Shown: piece by piece, positions 34,639-44,362 of the stretch
Position numbering within the stretch: position 1 is the first letter of the stretch
How the letters are laid out: the number at the start of each line of letters is the position of its first letter
Assembly: GCF_029625215.1 (NCBI RefSeq)
Contig: NZ_CP121197.1
Coordinates: 806,001 to 870,000, forward strand
Length of the DNA stretch: 64,000 nucleotides
From: Aurantibacillus circumpalustris
GTDB taxonomy: Bacteria; Bacteroidota; Bacteroidia; B-17B0; Aurantibacillaceae
Direction: 5' to 3'
Notes under the pieces: model-generated
What the model was told of the DNA's origin: nothing
Databases searched by the model: none
The model's input: only the letters and a program-made list of their open reading frames with translations
Position numbers and translations under genes: made by a program

Positions 34639-37353
34639 ATGGCAAAAACACGTATTGGAATAATTTTTGGCGGACAAAGTAAAGAGCGTGAAATATCATT
34701 TGCCGGCGGTAGAACGGTGTATGACAATTTAAACAAATCGCTGTTTGAAGCAATTCCTGTTTTTGTTGACAGTTTTGGAAATTTTATTGAGCTGAATTGG
34801 GAGTTTATTTACAAAGGAACCATTCGTGATTTTTATCCTCCAGTTGAATTTTTACCTACTGATTCAAAGTTTCAATTATACGCGGAGAACTTAGGCGCGT
34901 TGAGCGTTCCAGAGCAAGATGCATTGGTTGAAAAAATTGGAAAAAAAATTAGTGTTAGCTCTCTTAAAGACAAAATAGATTTTGCTTTTCTCTGTCTTCA
35001 CGGTCCGTTCGGCGAAGACGGACGTATTCAAGGTTTATTTGAGTTTCATCATATTCCATATAGCGGATCGGGTATTCTTGCTTCCACTATTGGCATTGAT
35101 AAAGCGGTTCAAAAAGAAATGATGGTAAGTCGCGGATTTAATAGTCCAAATTACATTACCATAAAAAGAGACGATTGGATCAACGGAACAGCAAACAATC
35201 CACTCAAAACCGTTAAAGAAAAAATTGGGTTTCCATGTGTGGTAAAGCCTGCTAACCAAGGATCCAGCATAGGTATTAGTGTATTAAGTTCTGAAAACGA
35301 ATTAGAATTTATGAGTGCCGTTGAAAAAGCATTTTTTACAAAATGGCTGGATGCTAAAGAATGGCAGGGCTTTTCGAGTGAGCAAAAATATGCTTATATA
35401 AAAACACTGGCAGATATTCGTGAAGGAATTGGAATGCCCTTGGTGATTTCTTATCCTAAAGAATTAAACGCTCCTGTAATTTATGATCCGAACGAACTCA
35501 TTACTTTTTTAGATGCTCATTTGAAGTCCGGTCTACCAGTCGGCAAGGAAGGTGGCTTTGTACTAGAAAGTATAGACGGTGAAAGCACTGTGCTTGTTGA
35601 AGGATTTATAGAAGGAAAAGAATTCAGTTGCATTGTTTTAGAAAACGAACAAGGCAAGGCAATTGCGCTTCCTCCTACTGAAATAAGAAAAGGAAAAGAG
35701 TTGTTTGATTATCGAAGTAAATATTTACCAGGACTTTCAAGAAAAATTACACCTATTGATATTCCAGACGAGCAAATTGAATCGATTAGAAGAGATTGCG
35801 AAAAATTATTTTACGATTTACATTTTGACGTGTACGCCAGAATTGACGGCTTTTTAAGCAAAGACGGAAAAGTATTTTTGAACGACCCTAATACTACAAG
35901 TGGTATGATGCCTTCGTCTTTCTTTTTTCATCAGGCAGCAGAGATTGGATTAAACCCTTCTCAATTTTTAACTTTTATTATTCGTACTTCGCTTGCAAAA
36001 AGAATTATTCAATCGAAAGGAAACGTTAGCTATAAAAAATTGCTTATTGATTTAGATGAAGCTATTTTAAAAGATAAAAATGCATTAGATAACAAAACCC
36101 GTGTAGCTGTTGTTCTTGGCGGTTATTCGTCTGAACGACACATTTCAGTTGAAAGCGGAAGAAACGTCTTTGAAAAATTAGCATCTTCTGAAAAGTACAC
36201 GCCATTTCCGGTATTTTTAACCGGTGATAATTCTGCTCATGAACTTTATCAAATTCCAATTAATTTATTGTTGAAAGACAATGCCGATGATATTAAAGAA
36301 AAAACAGAGCATTACAAGGTTCATGCGGTTATTAATAAAATAATGAAGGAGTGTGCAGAGATCACTAACAAGTACGCCGCAGCCAACCAAACACTTTCGC
36401 CTGAAAAATTAAGTTACGCTTCTTTAAAAGAAAAAGCCGACGAAGTATTTATCGCCTTGCATGGTAGACCAGGTGAAGATGGCGCTATTCAAGAAAAACT
36501 AGATGCGATTGGTTTACCTTACAATGGCTCTAATAAAGACAGCTCTTCTATCACCATTGATAAATACCGTACCAACGAAATTCTAAAAAATAACGGTTTC
36601 CTTATTGCCGAACATCTTTTGATTTCGAAAGAAGATTGGTTAAAAGACAAAAATAAATTTATAGAGCTTTTAAACACTACCATTAAATACCCTTTCATTG
36701 CAAAGCCAGTAGATGATGGCTGCAGTAGTGCCGTGAAAAAAATAAAAACCCTAGAGGAATTCGAAGCCTTTTGCACCCTTCTTTTCAGGACTAGCGAAGA
36801 TTTTGATTTAAACGCAGCAAACATACTTCACATTAAACCAAAAGAAGAGTTTCCACAAAAACAAGTTGTGCTTGTTGAAGAACTTATTAGCAAAAGAGAC
36901 GCCGAACATTTTTTAGAAATTACTGGCGGAATGCTTACGCGCTACAACAAACAAGGCGAATTGGAATATGAAGTCTTTGAAGCATCAGAAGCTTTGGCAG
37001 ATGGAGAAATTTTAAGTTTGGAAGAAAAATTTTTAGCGGGTCAGGGTCAGAATATAACTCCAGCACGCTATGCCAAATCTACTGCAGACAGACAAAAAGT
37101 AAGTGATCAGGTTAAAGCTGCTTTAGGTGGCGCAGCAAAAGCACTGGGTGTTACAGGTTATTGTCGTATCGACGCTTTTGTGCGTGTATTTAAAGATTGT
37201 CGCGCTGAAATTATTTTTATTGAAGTGAATTCATTGCCAGGCATGACGCCAGCTACTTGTATTTTTCATCAGGCTGCAATTAATAATTACAAACCTTATG
37301 AATTTATCGACTCTATTTTGGACTTCGGTAAAAAGAGGTTAGCGGCTGTTTAA
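34639..37353 (+). CDS. Tandem-fused D-alanine--D-alanine ligase-like protein (two ATP-grasp units)
   Basis: A 904-residue protein made of two Ddl-like units. Unit 1 (~1-470) has FGGQSKEREIS, GEDGRIQGLFEFHHIPYSG, VVKPANQGSSIG, VEGFIEGKEFS, DYRSKYLPG, YARIDGF and DPNTTSGM, where Asp replaces the usual metal-site Glu. Unit 2 (~480-904) has LGGYSSERHIS, HGRPGEDGAIQ, AKPVDDGCSSA, EEKFLAGQGQ with Phe for the usual Tyr, YCRIDAF and the canonical EVNSLPGM. Ordinary Ddl is ~300-370 residues. Both units keep ATP-grasp residues but each differs at the substrate or metal site. A role in peptide ligation is likely, while D-Ala-D-Ala specificity is not certain. A TTTTG-N21-TATATTTA promoter-like pair ends at 34635, close to the ATG. 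Confidence 0.82.
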   Translation: MAKTRIGIIFGGQSKEREISFAGGRTVYDNLNKSLFEAIPVFVDSFGNFIELNWEFIYKGTIRDFYPPVEFLPTDSKFQLYAENLGALSVPEQDALVEKIGKKISVSSLKDKIDFAFLCLHGPFGEDGRIQGLFEFHHIPYSGSGILASTIGIDKAVQKEMMVSRGFNSPNYITIKRDDWINGTANNPLKTVKEKIGFPCVVKPANQGSSIGISVLSSENELEFMSAVEKAFFTKWLDAKEWQGFSSEQKYAYIKTLADIREGIGMPLVISYPKELNAPVIYDPNELITFLDAHLKSGLPVGKEGGFVLESIDGESTVLVEGFIEGKEFSCIVLENEQGKAIALPPTEIRKGKELFDYRSKYLPGLSRKITPIDIPDEQIESIRRDCEKLFYDLHFDVYARIDGFLSKDGKVFLNDPNTTSGMMPSSFFFHQAAEIGLNPSQFLTFIIRTSLAKRIIQSKGNVSYKKLLIDLDEAILKDKNALDNKTRVAVVLGGYSSERHISVESGRNVFEKLASSEKYTPFPVFLTGDNSAHELYQIPINLLLKDNADDIKEKTEHYKVHAVINKIMKECAEITNKYAAANQTLSPEKLSYASLKEKADEVFIALHGRPGEDGAIQEKLDAIGLPYNGSNKDSSSITIDKYRTNEILKNNGFLIAEHLLISKEDWLKDKNKFIELLNTTIKYPFIAKPVDDGCSSAVKKIKTLEEFEAFCTLLFRTSEDFDLNAANILHIKPKEEFPQKQVVLVEELISKRDAEHFLEITGGMLTRYNKQGELEYEVFEASEALADGEILSLEEKFLAGQGQNITPARYAKSTADRQKVSDQVKAALGGAAKALGVTGYCRIDAFVRVFKDCRAEIIFIEVNSLPGMTPATCIFHQAAINNYKPYEFIDSILDFGKKRLAAV

Positions 37354-37370
37354 GTTAGTAAAGTGCAAGT

Positions 37371-37418
37371 CTCTTCTAGTTCATTTGCCTGCCTCCTGCA
37401 AATGAGTATCGGGAAGAG
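37371..37418. repeat. Nested inverted repeat
   Basis: An inner 8-bp repeat TCATTTGC (37381-37388) / GCAAATGA (37398-37405) sits inside an outer CTCTTC (37371-37376) / GAAGAG (37413-37418). There is no T run, so it is not a standard terminator. It lies between the Ddl-like gene and the ABC permease. Confidence 0.5.
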
Positions 37419-37554
37419 AAATGACAGAGACATTTGACCGGTCTCAATACTGCTGCGGCTAAAAGTTACTATGTCCATTACTTAGCTTTGGATATTTGCA
37501 GATAAAAAAATTGTTGTCTTCTTAAGTCCGCGCCAAATCATTACTTTTACAGCA

Positions 37555-38373
37555 ATGGAGTTTGAAATAAAACCGCAAAATAAATTTAGTCTCGGCTTAA
37601 AAGAACTTTGGGAATACCGCGAGTTGTTTTATTTTTTTACACTTCGTGATATTAAAGTAAAATACAAACAAACCGTTTTGGGTTTTCTCTGGGCCATCTT
37701 ACAACCATTGATCATGGCCTTACTTTTTACTTTTGTGTTAGGAAAAGCTATCAGCACTAACTCTTCGCTCTCTATGCCATACATGGTATTTGCTTTAAGC
37801 GGACTGGTTGTGTGGGGAATTTTTTCTTCAGGCCTTAACAATGCAGGAAATAGCATGGTAACGAATGCTAACATTATTAAAAAAATCTATTTCCCGCGTT
37901 TAATTATTCCAATCTCTTCTGTACTTGTTGGTTTATTTGATTTTTTTATGGCTCTCATAGTTTTTTTAGGGTACTGTTTTTACAAGGACATTCATTTCAC
38001 ATTACACGCGCTTATCTATTTTCCGCTAGCTATATTTCTAACTTGCATTGCTACCTTTGGTGCAGGGAGTTTACTTGCAGCTTTAAATGTTAAGTACCGT
38101 GACTTTCGCTACATCATTCCTTTTCTAATTCAATTTTTATTTTTTGCTACACCCGTTGTTTATTCACCAACGATGATTACTAACAAGTACGTGATTTGGA
38201 TTTTTGCATTAAACCCAATGGCCGCGCCTATTGATATCTTTAGGGCTTCAATTGCAGGAGAATCGTTTAACCTGAATAGTGACTTAATAAGCATTGCTTC
38301 ATCACTAGTTATTTTGATAATAGGCTTGGTGTATTTTAGAAAAACCGAAGCTTATTTTGCGGATTTGGCTTAA
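37555..38373 (+). CDS. ABC-2 type polysaccharide/O-antigen export permease (Wzm/TagG-like)
   Basis: A 272-residue membrane protein with six predicted helices. The N-terminal amphipathic stretch ELWEYRELFYFFTLRDIKV then KYKQTVLGFLWAILQPL is diagnostic of the Wzm/KpsM/TagG family that exports undecaprenyl-linked polysaccharides or teichoic acids. LNVKYRDFRYIIPFLIQ and LNPMAAPIDIFRASI lie near the C-terminus as expected. The cognate ATPase (Wzt-like) normally follows directly, but here the next gene is a convergent cytochrome two bases away. The partner must be encoded elsewhere. Confidence 0.9.
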   Translation: MEFEIKPQNKFSLGLKELWEYRELFYFFTLRDIKVKYKQTVLGFLWAILQPLIMALLFTFVLGKAISTNSSLSMPYMVFALSGLVVWGIFSSGLNNAGNSMVTNANIIKKIYFPRLIIPISSVLVGLFDFFMALIVFLGYCFYKDIHFTLHALIYFPLAIFLTCIATFGAGSLLAALNVKYRDFRYIIPFLIQFLFFATPVVYSPTMITNKYVIWIFALNPMAAPIDIFRASIAGESFNLNSDLISIASSLVILIIGLVYFRKTEAYFADLA

Positions 38374-38374
38374 T

Positions 38375-39364
38375 CTATTTATTCGCCTTTAAACCCTTAT
38401 CCGTATAAAATTTTTCTATTTCGTCCCAAGGACCAAACATATGTTCCTTCTCCGAAAAACCATCCAAGTATGGTGCTTTAAAATAATCAATCGGTTTGGT
38501 TTTAATGTTTGCATAATCAACGTGTCCTGGCTTTGCTTTCGGACGTGGATGAATACTCCCATCATTAATAAAAGCTGCTACATCTAAAGCTTCCTGATCA
38601 GTTAGAACAGGTTTTTCGAGTGTGGCAATTTTATCAGGCATATTGTATTTAATAAAACTTGCAGCCTTAATAACACGGTGCATGCTTGAGCCCTCTTGGT
38701 AACTTTTTAACCCCCACAGAGGCGGATAAGTATATTTAGTGCCTTCCACATTCATTTCCCCTTGACCATCTTCTTGGTGACAGGTTTTGCATTGTTTTAA
38801 ATATACTGCTTCGCCCCTTTTCGGATCCGCTTGTAATCTTTCATAATCAACGTATTTTAACGAGTAACCTTGGTGCTTTTCTGGATCATACTTTTCTCCC
38901 ACCCATTTAATATAAGAAACAATTGCATTCATTTCTTTAGAGTCCAGCTTTAAGGGCTTACCGCTATGAGGTCTTTCAATACAATTGTTCACACGGTCTG
39001 ACATTGTCAAAATCGCATTCTCCCTCGCTCTGTATTGAGGATATGTTTTATGAGAATTAAAAAAATTTAGTCCAAATGGTTTAGTACCATTATTTAAATG
39101 ACAATTGGTGCACGTCATTTTATTTCCAAGATTTTTACTTACGATGCCTTCAGGTCCGATATAATAACTTGTATTTTCAATCAAACGTCGACCGTACTTT
39201 ACTTGCCTTCCCCATTCATCGTCCTTTAAATCGCTTGTGTCAGGAGCCTTGTAAATTTCTACTAATGGTTTTTCTAGAACTTTTGGTGCTGGCACTTTAT
39301 TGCTTCTTGTGTCACAGGAATACAAAAACAACAAGTTAATAAAAAGGATGAAGTACTGTTTCAT
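38375..39364 (-). CDS. Dihaem cytochrome c lipoprotein, thiosulfate dehydrogenase (TsdA)-like
   Basis: A 329-residue lipoprotein: the signal ends in a lipobox-like LFLYSC (Cys16). There are two haem-binding CXXCH motifs, CTNCH (residues ~94-98) and CKTCH (~192-196). Between them lies NNCIERPHSGKPLKLDSKEM, matching the TsdA segment that contains the Cys axial ligand and the NGRPLP-like turn. TsdA oxidises thiosulfate to tetrathionate or reduces tetrathionate. No sulfur-metabolism gene is adjacent, so the direction and substrate are inferred only from family. A related electron-transfer dihaem protein is the alternative. Confidence 0.78.
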   Translation of the reverse strand: MKQYFILFINLLFLYSCDTRSNKVPAPKVLEKPLVEIYKAPDTSDLKDDEWGRQVKYGRRLIENTSYYIGPEGIVSKNLGNKMTCTNCHLNNGTKPFGLNFFNSHKTYPQYRARENAILTMSDRVNNCIERPHSGKPLKLDSKEMNAIVSYIKWVGEKYDPEKHQGYSLKYVDYERLQADPKRGEAVYLKQCKTCHQEDGQGEMNVEGTKYTYPPLWGLKSYQEGSSMHRVIKAASFIKYNMPDKIATLEKPVLTDQEALDVAAFINDGSIHPRPKAKPGHVDYANIKTKPIDYFKAPYLDGFSEKEHMFGPWDEIEKFYTDKGLKANK

Positions 39365-39434
39365 AGTTAATCTTTTCTTAATACGAAGTCTGCTAAATTA
39401 AATATTTTTTAGGCTTATAAATCACCGTGTTTTA

Positions 39435-39470
39435 TAAAAAAAGCCTTTTCCGAATTCGGAAAAGGCTTTT
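39435..39470 (-). terminator. Intrinsic terminator of the rimP-nusA-infB operon
   Basis: A perfect 16-bp-per-arm palindrome (39439-39454 / 39455-39470) runs into a minus-strand T tract. It lies 17 bases beyond the infB stop at 39487 and is one of the strongest hairpins in the window. Confidence 0.92.
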
Positions 39471-39486
39471 GCATACTTAGTTAAAT

Positions 39487-42339
39487 TTATAGTTTCGCTT
39501 TAATCTCAATCATATCGTAACCTTCAATAATGTCTCCAACAACGATGTCGTTAAAGCCTTCTATGTCAAGTCCACACTCATAACCGAAAGCAACTTCTTT
39601 CACATCATCTTTAAAGCGTTTTAGTGAGCCTAAAGAACCTGTGTGAATTACAATACCATCACGAATTACGCGCACTTTTGTATTACGAGTAACTTTTCCA
39701 TCAAGCACATAACACCCTGCAATCGTACCAACACGGGTAATTTTAAATACCTCGCGCACCTCAATATTACAAACGATTTTTTCTTCGAACTCAGGAGCCA
39801 ACATACCTTCCATGGCCGCCTTAATTTCGTTAATAGCATCGTAAATAATCGAATATAAACGAATATCAATTTCTTCAACCTCAGCTAACTTACGGGCACT
39901 TGTGCTAGGACGTACCTGGAAACCAATAATAATTGCATTTGAAGCAGAAGCTAACAAAACATCACTCTCACTAATTGCTCCAACCGATTTGTGAATAATA
40001 TTAACAGCAACTTTTTCGGTTGTTAATTTTAACAACGAATCTGCTAAAGCTTCGATAGAACCGTCTACGTCACCTTTTACAATCACGTTTAATTCTTTAA
40101 AGTCACCAATCGCTAAACGTCTTCCAATCTCATCTAGGGTAATGTGTTTATGAGTTCTAATTCCTTGTTCACGCTGCAATTGTAAACGCTTATTTGCAAT
40201 ATCACGTGCCTCTCTCTCATCATTCATCACATTAAACTTATCTCCTGCCTGCGGCGCACCGCTCAATCCTAATACTTTAACTGGATGAGAAGGGCCTGCG
40301 GATTCAACTTTTACACCACGCTCATTAAACATGGCACGCACGCGTCCGCTGAAACTTCCAGCCAACATAATATCTCCAACTCTTAAAGTACCTGATTGAA
40401 CAAGTATTGTGGACACATATCCACGTCCTTCTTCCATACTCGCTTCAATTACTGAACCTACAGCGTTTCTATCAGGATTTGCCTTAAGATCCATCATGTC
40501 AGCTTCCAGCAATACTTTTTCTAAAAGTAAATCAATGTTCAAGCCTTGTTTCGCTGATACTTCCTGGCATTGATATTTACCTCCCCACTCTTCTACCAAA
40601 ATATTCATGGCTGATAAGCCTTCACGTATTTTATCAGGATTAGCTCCCGGTCTGTCAATTTTATTAATAGCAAAAATCATCGGAACAGCTGCTGCCTGAG
40701 CGTGATTAATTGCCTCTTTTGTTTGTGGCATAATGTTATCATCAGCAGCAATCACGATAATAGCTATATCTGTGATTTTTGCTCCGCGTGCACGCATCGC
40801 GGTAAACGCCTCGTGACCAGGCGTGTCAAGAAAAGTCATACTTCGCCCGTCAACCAGCTTTACATTGTATGCTCCAATATGCTGAGTAATTCCTCCTGCT
40901 TCACCAGCAACCACATTCGCTTTACGAATAAAGTCAAGTAACGACGTTTTACCATGATCTACGTGACCCATAACCGTGACAATTGGCGGTCTTTGCATTA
41001 AATCCTCTGGTGCATCTTTTTCGTCTTCTTTTATAGACTCTAATTCTTCTGCGGTGCCAAATTCTACCTTATAACCAAACTCTTCAGCTACAATAGAAAT
41101 AGTTTCAGCATCCAAACGTTGATTAATCGAAACAAATAAACCTAAAGACATACAGGTAGAAATAATCTGCGTTACCTGAACATCCATCATTTGTGCCAAT
41201 TGATTTGCGCTCACAAACTCAGCAACCGTTAGTAGCTTTTTGTCTGCTTCCGCAATTTCAGCCCTCTCAGCCATTTTATCGCGAATCTCTCCACGCTTCT
41301 CACGGCGATATTTTGATGTTTTTGACTTATTACCCTTCTCACTCAAACGCGCGAGTGTCTCTTTAATCTGTGCCTGAATTTCCTCTTCAGTTAACTCATG
41401 GCGAGGCTTACCAGGTGTTGTTGCGCCTGTAGGTTTCTTAGCCCGTGGATCTCCATATTTTTCCTTTGCTCTTTCACGAGCAATTGCAGATTGTTCTTTT
41501 CCAACCTTTTTAATTTCTTCTTGCGACAAGCCTCCTTTTCGGATCCGCTTACGTTTTTTCTTATCAGCTGCGCTAGCGGCAGTATTATTTGCAGCCTTTT
41601 TGGGCGTTTCCTTAATTACAGGCAACTCTACCCTTCCAAGAATTTTTGGTCCTTCCAGTTTTTCATACTTGGTAATTAGGAATTCTTCTTTCACTTCCGG
41701 AGCCTCTTCTTTCTTTTCTACTGGCGGCTCTTCTTCTACTTCTTCGACTATTTTCTTTTTTACTCTCTTTGTGCTTTCTGTCTCTGCTGCTGCTTCCGAT
41801 TTTGTAACCTTCTCCGCATCCTTTTCCTTTTTTGTTTTCTTATCGGGCTTGGTTTTAAGATTCATGGAATCAAGATCAACCTTACCAACAACCTTAGGGC
41901 CTTCACTAACTACAGGCTCTTTTTTTATGATAGGTGTATCAATCTTAATTTCCGTTTTTCTTTTTGGTTCAGCGATTTCCTTTTCTTCAGGGGTTGTCTT
42001 TAATGGAACTTCTTCAGCGTTTGATAAAGTAAGGTCTTTAATAACCACTTCATCTGCTTCTTCATCCTTTTGTTTCTTAGGCTTTATCTCGTCTAAAACT
42101 ATTGTTTCGCGTTTTAGCTTATTGTTGTTTTGAGCAACCGTTTCAGCTTCTTCGCGAGCTGATTTATCACTTGAGAATTCTTTCAGCAAATGGTTGTACT
42201 CCTCATCGCCAATCTTAGCGTTGGGATTACTATCCACAGGCAAACCCTTAGAGCCAAGGAATTCCACTATCTTCCCGAGAGAAAGATTGAATTCTTTAGC
42301 CACCTTGCTTAATCGAAGTGTTTTAGCTCCTTCTGACAT
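39487..42339 (-). CDS. infB: Translation initiation factor IF-2
   Basis: A 950-residue IF-2. It begins with the IF2_N motif ([20 protein letters not shown]), followed by a long Lys/Glu-rich linker (~60-330), a second IF2_N-like region, and the GTPase core from ~455: GHVDHGKTS (G1), DTPGHEAF (G3), NKID (G4). The beta-barrel and C-terminal fMet-tRNA-binding domains follow. The highly charged linker is longer than in many bacteria. It is the last gene of the minus-strand operon rimP-nusA-infB, 63 bases after nusA. Confidence 0.97.
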   Translation of the reverse strand: MSEGAKTLRLSKVAKEFNLSLGKIVEFLGSKGLPVDSNPNAKIGDEEYNHLLKEFSSDKSAREEAETVAQNNNKLKRETIVLDEIKPKKQKDEEADEVVIKDLTLSNAEEVPLKTTPEEKEIAEPKRKTEIKIDTPIIKKEPVVSEGPKVVGKVDLDSMNLKTKPDKKTKKEKDAEKVTKSEAAAETESTKRVKKKIVEEVEEEPPVEKKEEAPEVKEEFLITKYEKLEGPKILGRVELPVIKETPKKAANNTAASAADKKKRKRIRKGGLSQEEIKKVGKEQSAIARERAKEKYGDPRAKKPTGATTPGKPRHELTEEEIQAQIKETLARLSEKGNKSKTSKYRREKRGEIRDKMAERAEIAEADKKLLTVAEFVSANQLAQMMDVQVTQIISTCMSLGLFVSINQRLDAETISIVAEEFGYKVEFGTAEELESIKEDEKDAPEDLMQRPPIVTVMGHVDHGKTSLLDFIRKANVVAGEAGGITQHIGAYNVKLVDGRSMTFLDTPGHEAFTAMRARGAKITDIAIIVIAADDNIMPQTKEAINHAQAAAVPMIFAINKIDRPGANPDKIREGLSAMNILVEEWGGKYQCQEVSAKQGLNIDLLLEKVLLEADMMDLKANPDRNAVGSVIEASMEEGRGYVSTILVQSGTLRVGDIMLAGSFSGRVRAMFNERGVKVESAGPSHPVKVLGLSGAPQAGDKFNVMNDEREARDIANKRLQLQREQGIRTHKHITLDEIGRRLAIGDFKELNVIVKGDVDGSIEALADSLLKLTTEKVAVNIIHKSVGAISESDVLLASASNAIIIGFQVRPSTSARKLAEVEEIDIRLYSIIYDAINEIKAAMEGMLAPEFEEKIVCNIEVREVFKITRVGTIAGCYVLDGKVTRNTKVRVIRDGIVIHTGSLGSLKRFKDDVKEVAFGYECGLDIEGFNDIVVGDIIEGYDMIEIKAKL

Positions 42340-42402
42340 ATTTTACTTTAAATCGTTCTAAATTAATTATCCGGTTATTCAGGGAACCGCAAAACCTCCT
42401 TT

Positions 42403-43662
42403 TTAGTCTTCAAATTCGGCACTCAGAACATCTCGCACACTTTGTATTGTCTCTACACTTATACCCGTGCGGCGAATAAGCTCGTCGTCGCTCAATTCTA
42501 AAACAGATTTAGCTGTGTCGCAACCAATTGATTTAAGTTGTTCGATAATATCTGCTTCAATTTCGTCAGAAAACTCTTCCAAATCTACGTCTTCCGTCTC
42601 AACATCAATATCTGTGTCACGGAACACATCAATTTCGTAACCTGTCAATTTTCCAGCTAATTTAATATTAAATCCTCCTTTTCCAATCGCCAAGCTAATC
42701 TGATCAGGCTTTAAAAACACCTCAGCACGTTTCGTCTCTTCATCAATTTTAATAGTTGTAATCTTTGCAGGACTTAACGAACGTTGAATTAATAAAGTTG
42801 AATTATTCGTGAAATTAATAACATCAATGTTCTCGTTTTTTAATTCGCGTACAATACCATGAATTCTAGATCCCTTCATACCAACACAAGCGCCAACTGG
42901 ATCAATTCTATCATCATAACTTTCAACAGCTACTTTTGCTCTTTCACCTGGCTCGCGTACAATTTTCTTAATTGTAATTAATCCATCAAAAATTTCAGGC
43001 ACTTCTGTTTCAAACAAACGCTCTAAGAACACTGGCGATGTACGGGAAACAATAATCGATGGCGTTCCATTTTTTAAATCTACCTTAGATACAACCGCTT
43101 TAACAGTATCGCCTTTTTTGAAAAAGTCTGAGGGAATTTGTTCCGTTTTAGGCAACAACAATTCGTTTCCTTCATCGTCCATCAACATGATTTCTTTTTT
43201 CCAAACCTGGTATACTTCCGCTGTAATAACATCTCCAACTTTTTCCTTGTACTTGTTATAGATTTCGCTTTTCTCAAGTTCAAGAATTTTTTGAACTAAG
43301 TTCTGACGTACCGATAATACAGCACGACGACCAAAGTCTTCCAATTTTACTTTTTCAGAAACATCTTCTCCAATTTCAAAATCGGGTTCTATCTTTTGGG
43401 CGTCTGAAAAACTAATGTGTTTATTCTCATCGTAATCAAAAGAATCTTCTGCAAACTCATCATCAACAATTTTACGGTTTTTATAAATCTCTACGTCTCC
43501 CTTATCTGGATTAACAATGATGTCAAAATTTTTATCTGAGCCGTATTTTTTTATAAGCATGCTACGAAACACATCTTCAATAATGCTCATTAATGTCGCT
43601 CGGTCAATGTTTTTGATGTCTTTAAATTCCGAGAACGACTCTATCAGGTTTACGCCTTCCAT
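42403..43662 (-). CDS. nusA: Transcription termination/antitermination factor NusA
   Basis: A 419-residue NusA, with an N-terminal RNA-polymerase-binding domain (~1-135), an S1 domain (~140-205), and two KH domains (~205-345, including GMKGSRIHGIVREL and LAIGKGGFNIKLA). A single short HhH-like C-terminal segment (LKSIGCDTAKSVLELS, ~380-395) follows, separated by an acidic stretch (DIDVETEDVDLEEFSDEIEA). The long acidic repeats of proteobacterial NusA are absent. Position between rimP and infB is the conserved arrangement. Confidence 0.96.
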   Translation of the reverse strand: MEGVNLIESFSEFKDIKNIDRATLMSIIEDVFRSMLIKKYGSDKNFDIIVNPDKGDVEIYKNRKIVDDEFAEDSFDYDENKHISFSDAQKIEPDFEIGEDVSEKVKLEDFGRRAVLSVRQNLVQKILELEKSEIYNKYKEKVGDVITAEVYQVWKKEIMLMDDEGNELLLPKTEQIPSDFFKKGDTVKAVVSKVDLKNGTPSIIVSRTSPVFLERLFETEVPEIFDGLITIKKIVREPGERAKVAVESYDDRIDPVGACVGMKGSRIHGIVRELKNENIDVINFTNNSTLLIQRSLSPAKITTIKIDEETKRAEVFLKPDQISLAIGKGGFNIKLAGKLTGYEIDVFRDTDIDVETEDVDLEEFSDEIEADIIEQLKSIGCDTAKSVLELSDDELIRRTGISVETIQSVRDVLSAEFED

Positions 43663-43711
43663 GGTTTGTTTTGTTTATTACGAAACAGAGTTTTTTAACT
43701 GCTTCTTTTGG

Positions 43712-44188
43712 TTAATATTTAAGTTTAATTTTTGACTCTTTTATTTGATTGTGCTTTATTACGTGTTGTTTTACAACGGTAATTTTTCCCTTTCCAATTG
43801 GTTTATTTTCGCGAACGCTGTATTCCAGCTTAACTTCTTCTTCATTACATTCAACCAAGTCTCCTTCAGCCTTTGTCCCATCCTCCAGTCTAATTTCAAA
43901 AGTGCGTCCAATATGTTTTTTGTATTGTCGGGGCAATACTAACGGCGTTGTTGCGCCATGCGAACTCACATCTAAAGCATAATCTTCTTTATCTCTATCT
44001 AAACTTCCTTCAATGACTCTACTAACAGCAACACAATCTTTAATCGTTACTCCCTCATCGCCATCAATAAAAACATTAATATGGTTATCTGAGCCAATTT
44101 TAATTCCCGTAACATACATGTTAGTTTGGTTTAAATACTGGTTTGCGAGTTGAAGAATATGTTCTTTTTTAATCAAAATTTTTGTCAA
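43712..44188 (-). CDS. rimP: Ribosome maturation factor RimP
   Basis: A 158-residue RimP needed for 30S subunit maturation. The N-terminal alpha/beta domain (INVFIDGDEGVTIKDC) and the conserved DYALDVSSHGATTPLVLPR junction lead to the C-terminal SH3-like domain. It is the first gene of the rimP-nusA-infB operon. A small hairpin (44198-44213) sits ten bases upstream of the ATG. Confidence 0.95.
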   Translation of the reverse strand: MTKILIKKEHILQLANQYLNQTNMYVTGIKIGSDNHINVFIDGDEGVTIKDCVAVSRVIEGSLDRDKEDYALDVSSHGATTPLVLPRQYKKHIGRTFEIRLEDGTKAEGDLVECNEEEVKLEYSVRENKPIGKGKITVVKQHVIKHNQIKESKIKLKY

Positions 44189-44197
44189 TAAAATAGG

Positions 44198-44213
44198 GGA
44201 CTTTTGTCCCCTT
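44198..44213 (-). promoter_or_regulatory. Hairpin in the rimP leader
   Basis: GGGGAC (44198-44203) and GTCCCC (44208-44213) form a 6-bp GC-rich stem with a four-base loop, ending ten bases before the rimP start. In an AT-rich genome this is a notable structure. It could limit translation of rimP or mark the 3' end of an upstream transcript. Confidence 0.4.
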
Positions 44214-44362
44214 CCCTTTTAATCTTATTTTCAGGGCACAAATATAAGCAATATTTTATATATAAAAAAACAAAAAATATTACAAAAAAACCTTGGCCTA
44301 ACCAACCTTTTGATCAAACAATTCGTCATAGTTGTATAAAGGATCCCAAAAAAGTAAAAAGA

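Noticed and set aside
41600-42133. Long plus-strand frame (177 codons) opposite infB
   Set aside because: It is antisense to the Lys/Glu-rich linker of IF-2, which yields Ser/Phe-rich open antisense frames by composition. No start context or homology.
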